Positions 42,167-50,084 of a DNA stretch of 64,000 nucleotides are shown here, piece by piece; the first letter of the stretch is position 1; each line of letters opens with the position of its first letter. This DNA is from CBDCDJ01 sp965215355 (GTDB taxonomy: Bacteria; Deinococcota; Deinococci; Deinococcales; Trueperaceae): contig CBDCDJ010000007.1 in the NCBI GenBank assembly GCA_965215355.1, forward strand, positions 744,001-808,000. The letters are read 5' to 3'. The translations under genes were made by a program, and so were the position numbers. A model generated the notes under the pieces. It made no database searches, was not told where the DNA came from, and was given only the letters and a program-made list of their open reading frames with translations.

Positions 42167-42891
42167 GCCTCTTAAAAATCTACAACCTCGGCAAACGCTT
42201 CGGCGGCCTGGCGGCGGTGAGCGACCTCAGTTTTGAGGTTGAAGAAGGAGAGATTTACGCCATCATCGGGCCGAACGGGGCGGGCAAGACGACCACGCTC
42301 AACCTCGTTTCGGGTCTGCTCGAGCCCACTTCCGGCACTCTCGAACTCGCCGGACGCGACATCACGAACCTGAGCCCCGCCGAGCGCTGTCACTTAGGGC
42401 TGGGGCGCGCCTTTCAAGTCGTCCAGCCGTTTCCCGAGATGAGCGTTCACGACAACGTGCTCGTCGGCGCGTTGTTCGGCAAACCCGGCACGAGCGAAAA
42501 AGTGGGGCGCAGACTGACTGAAGAAGCCCTCGAGCAGACCGGCCTGCTCCGCATCAAAGACACGCCCGCCGACGACCTCACCCTGTTGCAAGAAAAGCGC
42601 TTGGAAATTGCTCGAGCCCTCGCCACGCAACCCAAAGTCCTCCTCTTAGACGAAGTCATGGCGGGCTTGCGGCCGGGCGAAGCGCGGGAAGCGGTCGAAC
42701 TCGTCAAAGGGGTACGCGACCGCGGCGTGACGGTCGTGTTTATCGAGCACGTGATGCCGGTCGTGCGCGACCTAGCCGACCGGGTGCTGGTCATGGACTA
42801 CGGCAAAAAAATCGCCGAGGGGTCGTATCAAGACGTGACGAGCGACCCGCAAGTCGTCGAGGCCTACCTGGGCGCGGAGGACGCGGCGTGA
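42163..42891 (+). CDS. livG: Branched-chain amino acid ABC transporter ATP-binding protein (LivG)
   Basis: 242-residue ATPase. Walker A GPNGAGKTT, Q-loop region GRAFQVVQPFPEMSV, LTLLQEKRLEIARALA in place of a plain LSGGQ signature (the LivG signature is usually LSYGxQR; here LTLLQEKRLE, a divergent form), Walker B VLLLDEVMAGL and H-loop FIEHVMPVV. Start GTG 42163 overlaps the livM stop; the frame is open much farther upstream but that part is a shadow of livM. Works with LivF. Confidence 0.93.
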   Translation: MSLLKIYNLGKRFGGLAAVSDLSFEVEEGEIYAIIGPNGAGKTTTLNLVSGLLEPTSGTLELAGRDITNLSPAERCHLGLGRAFQVVQPFPEMSVHDNVLVGALFGKPGTSEKVGRRLTEEALEQTGLLRIKDTPADDLTLLQEKRLEIARALATQPKVLLLDEVMAGLRPGEAREAVELVKGVRDRGVTVVFIEHVMPVVRDLADRVLVMDYGKKIAEGSYQDVTSDPQVVEAYLGAEDAA

Positions 42892-43601
42892 GGGCTTTGG
42901 AAGTCGTCAATCTATCCGCGGGCTACGGCAAAATCCAGGTGCTGTGGGACGTGAGTTTTCACGTCGAAGAAGGCGAGTTCGTCACCGTCATCGGCGCGAA
43001 CGGGGCCGGTAAAACGACGCTGCTGCGCACCGTGTCGGGGCTTATTGCGGCTCGAGGCGGTGAGGTCAAAGCCTTCGGTCAATCTTTGAAAAACCTCAGC
43101 GCCGCCAAAATCGTGCGGGCGGGCGTCGGGCACGTGCCGGAGGGACGGCAGCTTTTTTCGCTGATGACGGTACTCGAGAATCTCGAGAGCGGTGCCGATT
43201 ATTTGCCCGCCGCAAAAAAAGAGGCGAAGAAGACGAAATGCTTTGTTTACGACCTGTTCCCCCGCCTGGCCGAACGCGAACACCAACTTGCCGGGACGCT
43301 CTCGGGTGGCGAACGGCAGATGGTCGCCATCGGGCGGGCCTTGATGAGCAAGCCGCGCCTCCTCCTCGTCGACGAGCCCAGCCTCGGCCTCAGTCCGGCG
43401 CTCGCCAAGGCGGTTTTTGGGGCGCTGCGTGACATCAACGTGCAAGGCGTGACGATTGTACTCGTTGAGCAGAACGTGCAGCAGTCTTTAAGGCTGGCGG
43501 GGCGGGCTTACGTGCTCGAGAACGGTGACGTTAAAAAAGAAGGCTCCGGCGAAACCCTGCTCCACGACCCGGAGGTGCGGGCAGCTTACTTGTCTTTGTA
43601 G
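42888..43601 (+). CDS. livF: Branched-chain amino acid ABC transporter ATP-binding protein (LivF)
   Basis: 237-residue second ATPase of the transporter. Walker A GANGAGKTTLLRT, signature LSGGERQMVAIGRAL, Walker B LLLVDEPSLGLSP, H-loop VLVEQNVQQ. The segment GVGHVPEGRQLF is characteristic of LivF. GTG 42888 overlaps the livG stop. Last gene of the operon; a hairpin and repeats follow but no clear T-tailed terminator. Confidence 0.95.
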   Translation: MRALEVVNLSAGYGKIQVLWDVSFHVEEGEFVTVIGANGAGKTTLLRTVSGLIAARGGEVKAFGQSLKNLSAAKIVRAGVGHVPEGRQLFSLMTVLENLESGADYLPAAKKEAKKTKCFVYDLFPRLAEREHQLAGTLSGGERQMVAIGRALMSKPRLLLVDEPSLGLSPALAKAVFGALRDINVQGVTIVLVEQNVQQSLRLAGRAYVLENGDVKKEGSGETLLHDPEVRAAYLSL

Positions 43602-43644
43602 CCGTCAACGTCACGCAAAAAGGAACGCCACCCATCTTCTTTCC

Positions 43645-43764
43645 GGTTAATTCCCAAAGAATTAACCCGAGCGTAGCGAGAAGAAACAAGTACGGACTCC
43701 GATAAGGAAGCGAAAAACTCCTTCTAGGTTTATTAGCTGTATTATCGGAATCCGTATTAGCTGT
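43645..43764. repeat. Hairpin, inverted repeat and 10-bp direct repeat after livF
   Basis: The 266-base gap after livF holds GGTTAATTC/GAATTAACC (43645-43653 and 43659-43667, perfect), an inverted pair TACGGACTCCGATAA (43691-43705) and TTATCGGAATCCGTA (43742-43756, 14 of 15 paired), and the direct repeat TATTAGCTGT (43731-43740 and 43755-43764). It looks like the relic of a small mobile element, but ends and target duplication are not certain. Confidence 0.45.
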
Positions 43765-43845
43765 CGCAACCGCCGCGCTCGGCGTCACCAGCACACTTCT
43801 TCCACCGAGGTTTTTTAGCCTTTTCTATTCCCAGCCCGCCACCGC

Positions 43846-43864
43846 GTAATTACGCTATAATTAC
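43846..43864 (+). promoter_or_regulatory. mazE leaderless promoter and overlapping palindromic operator
   Basis: TATAAT (43856-43861) is six bases before the mazE ATG. Around it GTAATTA (43846-43852) and TAATTAC (43858-43864) form a perfect 7-base inverted repeat with a 5-base centre. MazE-type antitoxins repress their own operon at such palindromes. Confidence 0.65.
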
Positions 43865-43867
43865 TGC

Positions 43868-44122
43868 ATGGCGGAACTCATTCAAATCGGGAACTCCAAG
43901 GGGGTTCGCATCCCCAAAGCCCTGATCGAGCAGGCGGGGCTCGAGAGCGGCGAGTTGGAACTCAAGGTGGTGCGGGGCGGCTTGCTCATCAAACCCGTCA
44001 AACAGCCTCGTCAGGGCTGGGGCGAAGCTACCGAGGCCGCCGTGAAACGTGGCGAGGTCGGCTACGACCGGGCCTGGCTGGAAGCGGACTTAGACAGCGA
44101 ACTCGACACGCTCGAGCCTTAG
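43868..44122 (+). CDS. mazE: MazE-type antitoxin (AbrB/SpoVT fold)
   Basis: 84 residues. The N-terminal swapped-hairpin domain reads LIQIGNSKGVRIPKALIEQAG then LELKVVRGGLLIKP, standard for MazE/AbrB antitoxins; the C-terminal half is acidic (ATEAAVKRGE, LEADLDSELDTLEP) and would wrap the toxin. A leaderless promoter with a palindromic operator precedes it. The toxin gene follows in the same reading frame, separated only by the TAG stop. Confidence 0.9.
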   Translation: MAELIQIGNSKGVRIPKALIEQAGLESGELELKVVRGGLLIKPVKQPRQGWGEATEAAVKRGEVGYDRAWLEADLDSELDTLEP

Positions 44123-44443
44123 CTGCACGTCAGCCGTTTTGAAGTTTACCGCGTGAATTTAGAACCCGCCAAGGGCAGCGAGATGAACAAGCTTCGCCCT
44201 TGTGTCGTGGTTTCGCCCGACGAACTCAACGGTTTGGCGACGGTCGTCGTCGCCCCCTTGACCAGCCGAGGCTTCGAACTTCCGAGCCGGGTTCCTTGCA
44301 CCTTCCAGGGCAAGCCGGGGTTGATTCTCCTCGACCATCTGCGCGCTGTCGACAAGATGCGGCTGGTGGACTTGCTCGGCTCGGTCGACGTAGACACTCA
44401 GCAAGAAATTTGCGAGACTTTGCAAGAGATGTTCGCTTACTGA
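44123..44443 (+). CDS. mazF: MazF/PemK-family mRNA interferase toxin, unusual start
   Basis: The toxin fold is clear: RFEVYRVNLEPAKGSEMNK, LRPCVVVSPDELN, ATVVVAPLTS, VPCTFQGKPGLILLDHLRAV and a C-terminal helix. MazF cuts mRNA at short sites when MazE is lost. The first strand (RFEVYRV) lies upstream of the only common start, GTG 44153. The frame is open back to the mazE stop, and CTG 44123 comes right after it, so initiation at CTG by re-initiation is the best fit; use of GTG 44153 would delete that strand. If so the toxin may be weak or inactive. Confidence 0.8.
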   Translation: MHVSRFEVYRVNLEPAKGSEMNKLRPCVVVSPDELNGLATVVVAPLTSRGFELPSRVPCTFQGKPGLILLDHLRAVDKMRLVDLLGSVDVDTQQEICETLQEMFAY

Positions 44444-44538
44444 TTCAACCCACGTGCCGGTGGGAAAGGTCTCGTTCGGGAGCAGGCTTTCTGCGTCTTA
44501 TTCAGCGTTTCCGACACTGAGCTGATGCTCGAGGCATT

Positions 44539-44795
44539 GTGCATAGAGAGATAAAAGTCATAAAACGCGTCGCCGTCATCGGCTCCTCGGGTGCGGGCAA
44601 GTCCCGGCTGTCGCTGGCGTTAAGCCGGATCCTCGACATCCCCGTGATTCACCTGGACGCCCACTACTGGAACCCCGGTTGGGTTAAGAGATGCCTCGGC
44701 ACGAGTGGACGGCGCGACAACAGCGGTTGCTCGAGCGAGAGCGCGGGCTTGCCGACGGCAACTATGGCAGCACGCTCGAGCTGCGCTTACCGGCC
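44539..44795 (+). pseudogene. Broken FlaR/topology-modulation-type P-loop kinase
   Basis: The start reads IKRVAVIGSSGAGKSRLSLALS and HLDAHYWNPGWV, the adenylate-kinase-like N-terminus of so-called DNA topology modulation (FlaR) proteins. After WV the frame is lost: reading on with a shift at about 44686-44687 (two extra bases, AA) restores MPRHEWTARQQRLLERER and ADGNYGSTLELRL, the expected next segment. Then it stops matching and runs antisense to the next gene, so the last half is missing. The expected start Met is ATA. A pseudogene on three counts. Confidence 0.75.
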
Positions 44796-45503
44796 GCTCT
44801 GCCGGAGACGCCTGAAAAAGTAGCTGCCGACCAAGACGATGCCCGCAGTAAGCAAGCCACTTACTGTACTCAAGCGAACGAGCCAGTCTCGCTGACGCGC
44901 CCGCCGCAAATCCTGTTGATAGCTGCGGTCGTCCCACCAGGCTGCGGCCAACTCGACCATCATCTGCTCGTTGTCGGCGGGCAAAACCTGGTCAAAAGGC
45001 GCGTCTAAATCGCTCTCGAACAGCAGGGCAGCCGTGTAAGCGTCGAAACGTTCGTTGGGCAGTTCAAACCCGGGTTCGGCCGTAAATACAGCTGGAGCCT
45101 CACCCACCTGTAAGGCAGCGGCGTAGACAAAGCTCGGGTCCTCGCCCACCGAATCCTGCCAGTGGAGGTAAAAGAGGGTGTAGACGAAACCCACCTCTCC
45201 TTCACAAGAGGGTTTTTCTGTAAACGGCACGCTGTACTTGCTCAAAGTCTGCGGCAGGGCCAGCCGCAACCGCTCGGCTATGAGCGCCGCGTAGTGAGCG
45301 TCGAAGCTGGAATCATCACTCTCGAGCACCACCTGAACGGTGCTCGAGTCGAGGCACAGGGTAAGATGGCCCAGGTCGTTGTACGAAACGCCGTGCGCCG
45401 CGGCGACGGACCAGAAAAGCACCGCAACGAGGCTGTTCCAACGCAGCAGGCCGGCCACTGCTTCTCCAAAGCGACTTCCAAAAACTGCTACCCCTGTTCT
45501 CAT
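44787..45503 (-). CDS. Exported hypothetical protein with C-terminal TM
   Basis: About 238 residues. A signal peptide (LVAVLFWSVAAAHG) is followed by an extracytoplasmic domain of ~170 residues with a possible Cys pair (LTLCLDSST; KPSCEGEVG), then a C-terminal TM (LLTAGIVLVGSYFF) and a basic tail. No family recognised. Start choice: TATACA abuts ATG 45518, so a transcript from it would begin inside that codon region and use ATG 45503; longer readings to 45584 are also open. It is divergent from another exported protein, perhaps a pair. Confidence 0.6.
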   Translation of the reverse strand: MRTGVAVFGSRFGEAVAGLLRWNSLVAVLFWSVAAAHGVSYNDLGHLTLCLDSSTVQVVLESDDSSFDAHYAALIAERLRLALPQTLSKYSVPFTEKPSCEGEVGFVYTLFYLHWQDSVGEDPSFVYAAALQVGEAPAVFTAEPGFELPNERFDAYTAALLFESDLDAPFDQVLPADNEQMMVELAAAWWDDRSYQQDLRRARQRDWLVRLSTVSGLLTAGIVLVGSYFFRRLRQSGR

Positions 45504-45564
45504 CACAACTGCCTTCATTGTATAGGCGGCTGCAGTTTGTGAGCGGCGCCGTAAAATCGCTGCC

Positions 45565-46134
45565 GTGTTACCTTGGGTCAGCATGACGCCCCGCCGATTC
45601 TTGCACTTCAGCCTGAGTGTCCTCTTACTTGCACCCGTGGCGACGGCGCACCGCTTTTTCTGGAACCCGTCCTCAACGACTTATGAGGCGGCTTACGCCC
45701 TCGACAACGAGCCGACTTCTATTTTCGTCGTGGGTGAACTGACGCCGGGTGAGGCGGACGTTTACCGCGTCGACGCGCCGGTCGGCATGGACACCGTTTT
45801 CGCGGTCATCGCTCCCCAAGCCTGCCCCGACTTCGTGCCCGAACTGTGGGTCGTCGCCAAGACGCTCGAGGAGACGGAAGTTGCCCCCTTCGTAACGCCG
45901 TTCGGCTACAAAGCGTTGCGCGTCGACAGCCGCTGGCAACCCTACCGCGACTATATCCTTACCGCGCGCCTCGGCCCCAACGTGCGCACCGCGCTCGACG
46001 AGTCCGGCTACTACTTGGTGGTGTATGCGGGTGAAGCCGCGGGGTACTACATCGGGATTCGCGGCGGCCGCGACGCGGTAGGCGGCACGACCGAGGGGTT
46101 CGACGCGCTGGCGCGCTTTGTTCGCTGCGGCTGA
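45565..46134 (+). CDS. Exported hypothetical protein
   Basis: 189 residues with a signal peptide (FLHFSLSVLLLAPVATAHRF). The mature part looks beta-rich (TSIFVVGELTPGEADVYRVD; YYLVVYAGEAAGYYIGIRGG) with two cysteines (APQACPD; VRCG). No family recognised. GTG 45565 has TAAAAT (45552-45557) seven bases upstream and is taken as a leaderless start; ATG 45583 gives a protein six residues shorter. The gene is divergent from the exported protein at 44787-45503. Confidence 0.65.
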   Translation: MLPWVSMTPRRFLHFSLSVLLLAPVATAHRFFWNPSSTTYEAAYALDNEPTSIFVVGELTPGEADVYRVDAPVGMDTVFAVIAPQACPDFVPELWVVAKTLEETEVAPFVTPFGYKALRVDSRWQPYRDYILTARLGPNVRTALDESGYYLVVYAGEAAGYYIGIRGGRDAVGGTTEGFDALARFVRCG

Positions 46135-46156
46135 CGCACCTACAAACAGCTTGGGC

Positions 46157-47257
46157 TCAGTGGTGGTGGGCGTGCTCGAGTTCGCCCTCCGCAATAGGCA
46201 GCTTGTCGCCCCGGAACATCAGGGCGGCGACGAAGGTCGTAAACGGTACCGCCAGCACGAGCCCAATCGAGCCGACCAAGGTGTGGACGACCTCCGAAGC
46301 GACGAGTTCCAAGTTGAGGGCGCGCGCCACCGTGAAGTCGTTGATGCTGAGGAGCAAAAAGAGCGGCAACGCCGCGCCCGTGTAGGCCAGCACGAGCGTG
46401 TTCACCAGCGAGCCGATGTGGTCCAGCCCGACGTTCATGCCGCGCCGGTAGAGTTCACCCAGTCCGAAGTCGGGGTTGACGTGGGCCAACTCACGAATCA
46501 CGCTCGCCTGCACGATGGTGATGTCGGTGAGCGCGCCGAGCGCCCCGATGAGGAGCCCGGCCAACAGCAAACCCTTGAGGTTTACCTGCCCCGCGCCGAA
46601 GGTAATCATCATCGCCTCTTCCGAGCCGAAGCCGGTCAGGTGCGCCCACTCGGTAAAAAGGAGGCCGAGCACCATCGTGACGATGACGGCTACAAAGGTG
46701 CCGAAAAGCGCCGCGGTCGTGCTCCAACTGAGGCCGTGGACGAAGTAAATCGCCAGCACGAGTATGCCGCCGACCCCCAACAGCGACACCAAAATCGGGT
46801 CCCAGCCCGCCAGGATTTTGGGCACGATAAACAGCATGACGATGGCGAGGCTCGTGCCCGTAGCCACAAAAGCCCGCAGCCCCTTGAAGCGCGCGACGCC
46901 GACCGACACGACCAAAAAAAGCGCCGTCAGCCAGCCCAGGGCGGGCCGCCGCACCCAGTCGGAGACGGCGTACCGGCGTTCGCCCGAGCCGGGAGCCGGG
47001 GAGTAGTACAGCTCGACGCGTTGCCCCACCTTGAAGCTCGGCAGCGTCCCGCCGCCAAACTCTTCGGGCAGCGCGGCGCCGAGGTCGGCCTCAACCTCGG
47101 TGCCGTCGCGGAGGGTGACAAAAGCGGTCGAGTCTTTGATGCGGGTGATGCGCCCCTCCTCGTAGCCGAAGTCCGGTGCGGGCTGACCTTGAGCGTGGCC
47201 GACCGCGGCGAGCAGGAAAAGACAAACCCAAAGACCGCGCAGCGTCCTCGAGGTCAT
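46157..47257 (-). CDS. YibE/F family membrane protein
   Basis: About 366 residues. A signal-like N-terminus (LWVCLFLLAAVGHAQG), an ~85-residue extracytoplasmic part (GYEEGRITRIKDSTAFVTL ... VELYYSP) and then seven to eight TM segments with the YibE/F core (ARFKGLRAFVATGTSLAIVM, GALGALTDITIVQASVIREL, LNLELVASEVVHTLVGSIGL). Function unknown; a transport role is often supposed. The C-terminus ends in His (EHAHHH). ATG 47257 follows GGGAG and overlaps the stop of a leaderless 15-codon ORF. Confidence 0.88.
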   Translation of the reverse strand: MTSRTLRGLWVCLFLLAAVGHAQGQPAPDFGYEEGRITRIKDSTAFVTLRDGTEVEADLGAALPEEFGGGTLPSFKVGQRVELYYSPAPGSGERRYAVSDWVRRPALGWLTALFLVVSVGVARFKGLRAFVATGTSLAIVMLFIVPKILAGWDPILVSLLGVGGILVLAIYFVHGLSWSTTAALFGTFVAVIVTMVLGLLFTEWAHLTGFGSEEAMMITFGAGQVNLKGLLLAGLLIGALGALTDITIVQASVIRELAHVNPDFGLGELYRRGMNVGLDHIGSLVNTLVLAYTGAALPLFLLLSINDFTVARALNLELVASEVVHTLVGSIGLVLAVPFTTFVAALMFRGDKLPIAEGELEHAHHH

Positions 47258-47301
47258 CGGCACTCCCAGGGACATAGTGTGTTTGAACCGGTAGGTTTCA
47301 T
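47254..47301 (-). CDS. Leaderless micro-ORF (15 aa) overlapping the yibE-type start
   Basis: TAGACT (47313-47308) is six bases before ATG 47301, the leaderless layout. The ORF encodes MKPTGSNTLCPWECR and stops at TGA 47256-47254, sharing ATGA with the start of the membrane-protein gene. It holds two cysteines. Translation is not proven. Confidence 0.35.
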   Translation of the reverse strand: MKPTGSNTLCPWECR

Positions 47302-47453
47302 CCGCCGAGTCTAACAGGTGACCGGACGCGCTCGGGTGAGGGCGGTGGGCTCGAGCTTCGGCAGAAGGTTGGCGAGCCCTTGTTGGGACGGTTTTATCAA
47401 ACTTGCAAAAGAGCGCTTCGCCAATACGTTGTGCCCAACTGCTTTTCGCTTCG

Positions 47454-47504
47454 TTGACAAAACGCCAGACACAACTGTAGACTCACTAACGAGAATTGAT
47501 TCTC
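47454..47504 (+). promoter_or_regulatory. Promoter and Fur-family-like operator of the metal ABC operon
   Basis: TTGACA (47454-47459) and TAGACT (47478-47483) are 18 bases apart. The inverted repeat GAGAAT-TG-ATTCTC (47491-47504) covers the expected transcription start. Sites of this shape bind Fur-family repressors (Fur, Zur, Mur). With a Zn/Mn transporter downstream, repression by metal is the natural reading; the regulator itself is not in the window. Confidence 0.65.
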
Positions 47505-47531
47505 AGTAAGTGATGTAAAAAAGGAGCAATC

Positions 47532-48467
47532 ATGAAAAAAAGTTTTTATCTCCTTGCCCTGTCGACCCTGCTGTTCGGCAGCGCTCGAGCCCAACCCCTG
47601 AACGTCGTGGCGACGTTCAGCATCTTAGGAGACTTTGTCGAGAACGTCGGCGGCGACCTCGTCGACCTCACCGTGCTGGTCGGCCCCGACGGCGACACGC
47701 ACGAGTACGAGCCGAAGCCGAGCGACAGCGTGGCGCTGAGCGAGGCGGCTCTGGTGTTTGAAAACGGGCTGGGCCTCGAGACCTGGCTGGACGACTTGTT
47801 TGAAGCTTCCGGCTCGGGGGCGACGCGGGTAACGGTAAGCGACGGCGTCGAAGCTGCGCCCGCAAACGAAGAGGACGAGCACGAGGAGGAGACTCACGAA
47901 GAGGGCGAGGAGCACGGTGACGAACACGGCGAGTTCGACCCGCACGTCTGGCACAGTGTGCCGAACGCTGTGCAAATGGTCGAAAACGTCCGCGCCGGTC
48001 TCGTCGCCGCCGACCCTGCCAATGCTGAAACTTATGACGCCAACGCAGAGGCGTATACCGCTGAACTGCAAGCTTTAGACACATACATCCGTGAGCGCGT
48101 CGCCACGCTGCCCGAGGAACGCCGCAAGCTCGTCACCAGCCACGACACCTTCGGTTACTTCGCGCGCGAGTACGGCTTCGAAATTGTCGGCGCGGTGCTG
48201 CCCTCGGTCTCGACCGAGAACGCCGACCCCGGTGCGGGTGAGATTGCAGACCTTATCGAACAGGTGCGTGCGGCTGACGTGCCCGCCGTCTTCGCGGAAA
48301 ACGTGACAAATCCGGGACTTTTGGAACAAGTCGCAGCTTCCGCGGGTGTAACGGTCGCGCCGACGCTTTACACCGACGCGCTCGGCGCGGCGGGGACGCC
48401 GGGCGAGACTTACTTGTCGCTCGAGCGCTACAATGTCGACACGGTGGTGACGGCCCTCGAGCAATAA
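47532..48467 (+). CDS. znuA: Zinc/manganese ABC transporter substrate-binding protein (ZnuA-like)
   Basis: 311-residue cluster A-I binding protein with signal peptide (MKKSFYLLALSTLLFGSARA). Metal ligands are expected in GDTHEYEP (His), DPHVWHS (His), SHDTFGYFA (His) and the late TLYTDALG (Asp). A His/Glu-rich loop (EDEHEEETHEEGEEHGDEH, about residues 115-133) is typical of zinc-specific proteins, which favours Zn over Mn. AAGGAG precedes ATG 47532. First gene of a three-gene operon under a Fur-type operator. Confidence 0.92.
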   Translation: MKKSFYLLALSTLLFGSARAQPLNVVATFSILGDFVENVGGDLVDLTVLVGPDGDTHEYEPKPSDSVALSEAALVFENGLGLETWLDDLFEASGSGATRVTVSDGVEAAPANEEDEHEEETHEEGEEHGDEHGEFDPHVWHSVPNAVQMVENVRAGLVAADPANAETYDANAEAYTAELQALDTYIRERVATLPEERRKLVTSHDTFGYFAREYGFEIVGAVLPSVSTENADPGAGEIADLIEQVRAADVPAVFAENVTNPGLLEQVAASAGVTVAPTLYTDALGAAGTPGETYLSLERYNVDTVVTALEQ

Positions 48468-48474
48468 TCAAGCG

Positions 48475-49218
48475 ATGATCCTCAACTACGGCGGCCGCGG
48501 CCACGTCGAGCCGGTCGAAAACGCTCCGGCGCTCCTGGTCGACAACCTCGTCTTGGCCTATCCCGGCGATAAACCCTCACTCCAGGGGGTGAGTTTGAGC
48601 GTGCCGCGCGGGGCGCGCGTCGCGCTGGTCGGGGCGAACGGGGCGGGCAAATCGACGCTGCTCAAGGCGGTCGCCGGGCTGTTGCCGGTGCGCCAGGGCA
48701 CGGTTCGGATTTACGGCAACCCGGTCGGCGCTTGCCACCACCGGGTCGCCTACTTGCCGCAGCGGGGCCGTTTGGACTGGCGCTTTCCGGTCAGTTTGGA
48801 GCGCTTGGTTATGACGGGGCGCTACGTCCACTTGGGTTGGTTGCGGCAACCGGGCAAAGAAGACCGGGAGATGGTGCGGGCGGCGCTCGAGCAGTTGGGT
48901 CTGTTCGACTTACGCACCCGGCAAATCGGCAACCTCTCCGGCGGGCAACAGCAGCGCGCGCTGCTGGCTCGAGCTTTGGCTCAAGACGCCGACCTGTTGC
49001 TGCTGGACGAACCGCTCAACGCCGTGGACGCCGAAACTCGAGCGGTCATCACCGAGGTGCTGGCCGATTTGAGCGCTCGAGGCAAAACAGTCCTCATGGC
49101 GACGCACGACTTGGGCCGTTTGGAAGCCGACTTCGACGGGGCGCTCTACCTGGCCGAAGGACGCGAAGTACCTCCGCCGCCGGGTTCGTTTACGGCCCTG
49201 CGAGTGGGTGAGGTCTAA
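48475..49218 (+). CDS. znuC: Zinc/manganese ABC transporter ATP-binding protein
   Basis: 247-residue ATPase. Walker A GANGAGKSTLLKA, signature LSGGQQQRALLARAL, Walker B LLLLDEPLNAVD, H-loop MATHDL. The VAYLPQRGRLDWRFPVSLERLVMTGR region is typical of the metal-type ABC ATPases. It starts at ATG 48475, eight bases after znuA, and ends directly against the GTG start of the permease gene. Confidence 0.92.
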   Translation: MILNYGGRGHVEPVENAPALLVDNLVLAYPGDKPSLQGVSLSVPRGARVALVGANGAGKSTLLKAVAGLLPVRQGTVRIYGNPVGACHHRVAYLPQRGRLDWRFPVSLERLVMTGRYVHLGWLRQPGKEDREMVRAALEQLGLFDLRTRQIGNLSGGQQQRALLARALAQDADLLLLDEPLNAVDAETRAVITEVLADLSARGKTVLMATHDLGRLEADFDGALYLAEGREVPPPPGSFTALRVGEV

Positions 49219-50067
49219 GTGGAAACGCTTTTCAGTCTCGCGGTTGCCCCTTTTCGCTACGTCTTCATGCAGAACGCGCTGCTCGCCGTGGTGCTGGTCG
49301 GGCTGAGTTGCGCCGCGCTGGGCGTTTACGTGGTGCTGCGCCGCATGGCCTTTATCGGCGACGCGCTGGCCCACACCATTTTGCCGGGGGTGGTGATTGC
49401 CTACTTGCAGGGCTGGAACCTCTCGCTCGGGGCCGTCGTCGGCGGGGTGACGACGGCGCTCGGCATCGGCTGGCTGTCGCGGCGTGACGAGGTGCGCGAG
49501 GACACCGCCATCGGCGTGATTTTTACCGCCATGTTCGCGCTCGGCATTTTGCTCATCAGCACGGTGCGCTCATTCCGGGACCTCAGCCACATCCTGTTCG
49601 GCAACGTGCTTGGCGTGACCGCGGGCGACCTGCGGTTGACCGCCCTCCTTACGGGCCTTATTTTGCTGGCGCTGCTGCTGTTTCACAAGGAGTTGGAACT
49701 CACCTCGTTCGACCCGACCCACGCTTCGGTCATCGGCCTCAGCGCCGACCGGGTGCGCTACCTGCTGCTCGTGCTGCTGGCCCTGACCGTGGTGTCGGCG
49801 ATTCAGGTCGTCGGCGTGGTGCTCACCAGCGCTCTCCTCATCACCCCGGCGGCCGCCGCCGCGCTCCTCACCGACCGCCTGCCCCGGATGATGCTCTACG
49901 CCGCTGTGATTGCCATAGTCTCCGGGATTCTCGGGTTGTACGTGTCGTTTTACGCCAACCTTTCGTCGGGCGCGGCGATTGTCCTGGCCTGCACCTTCTT
50001 TTTCGGGCTGGCCTGGGGGCTGCGGAGTTTGAGGCACCGTAGGCCGAGGTTCAAGGGTGGATACTAA
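49219..50067 (+). CDS. znuB: Zinc/manganese ABC transporter permease
   Basis: 282-residue ABC-3 family permease with about eight TM segments; FMQNALLAVVLVGLSCAALGVYVVLRRMAFIGDALAHT in sequence is the classical start of the family (key part RRMAFIGDALAHTILPG), with EDTAIGVIFTAMFALG, FGNVLGVT and SAIQVVGVVLTSALLI following. It begins at GTG directly after the znuC stop. The end of this gene marks an abrupt change to AT-rich DNA. Confidence 0.93.
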   Translation: METLFSLAVAPFRYVFMQNALLAVVLVGLSCAALGVYVVLRRMAFIGDALAHTILPGVVIAYLQGWNLSLGAVVGGVTTALGIGWLSRRDEVREDTAIGVIFTAMFALGILLISTVRSFRDLSHILFGNVLGVTAGDLRLTALLTGLILLALLLFHKELELTSFDPTHASVIGLSADRVRYLLLVLLALTVVSAIQVVGVVLTSALLITPAAAAALLTDRLPRMMLYAAVIAIVSGILGLYVSFYANLSSGAAIVLACTFFFGLAWGLRSLRHRRPRFKGGY

Positions 50068-50084
50068 TTCTGAAAGGTAGAAGA

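Noticed and set aside
46118..47314. 398-codon plus-strand frame
   Set aside because: Antisense to the YibE/F gene and low-complexity in Arg, Gln and Glu.
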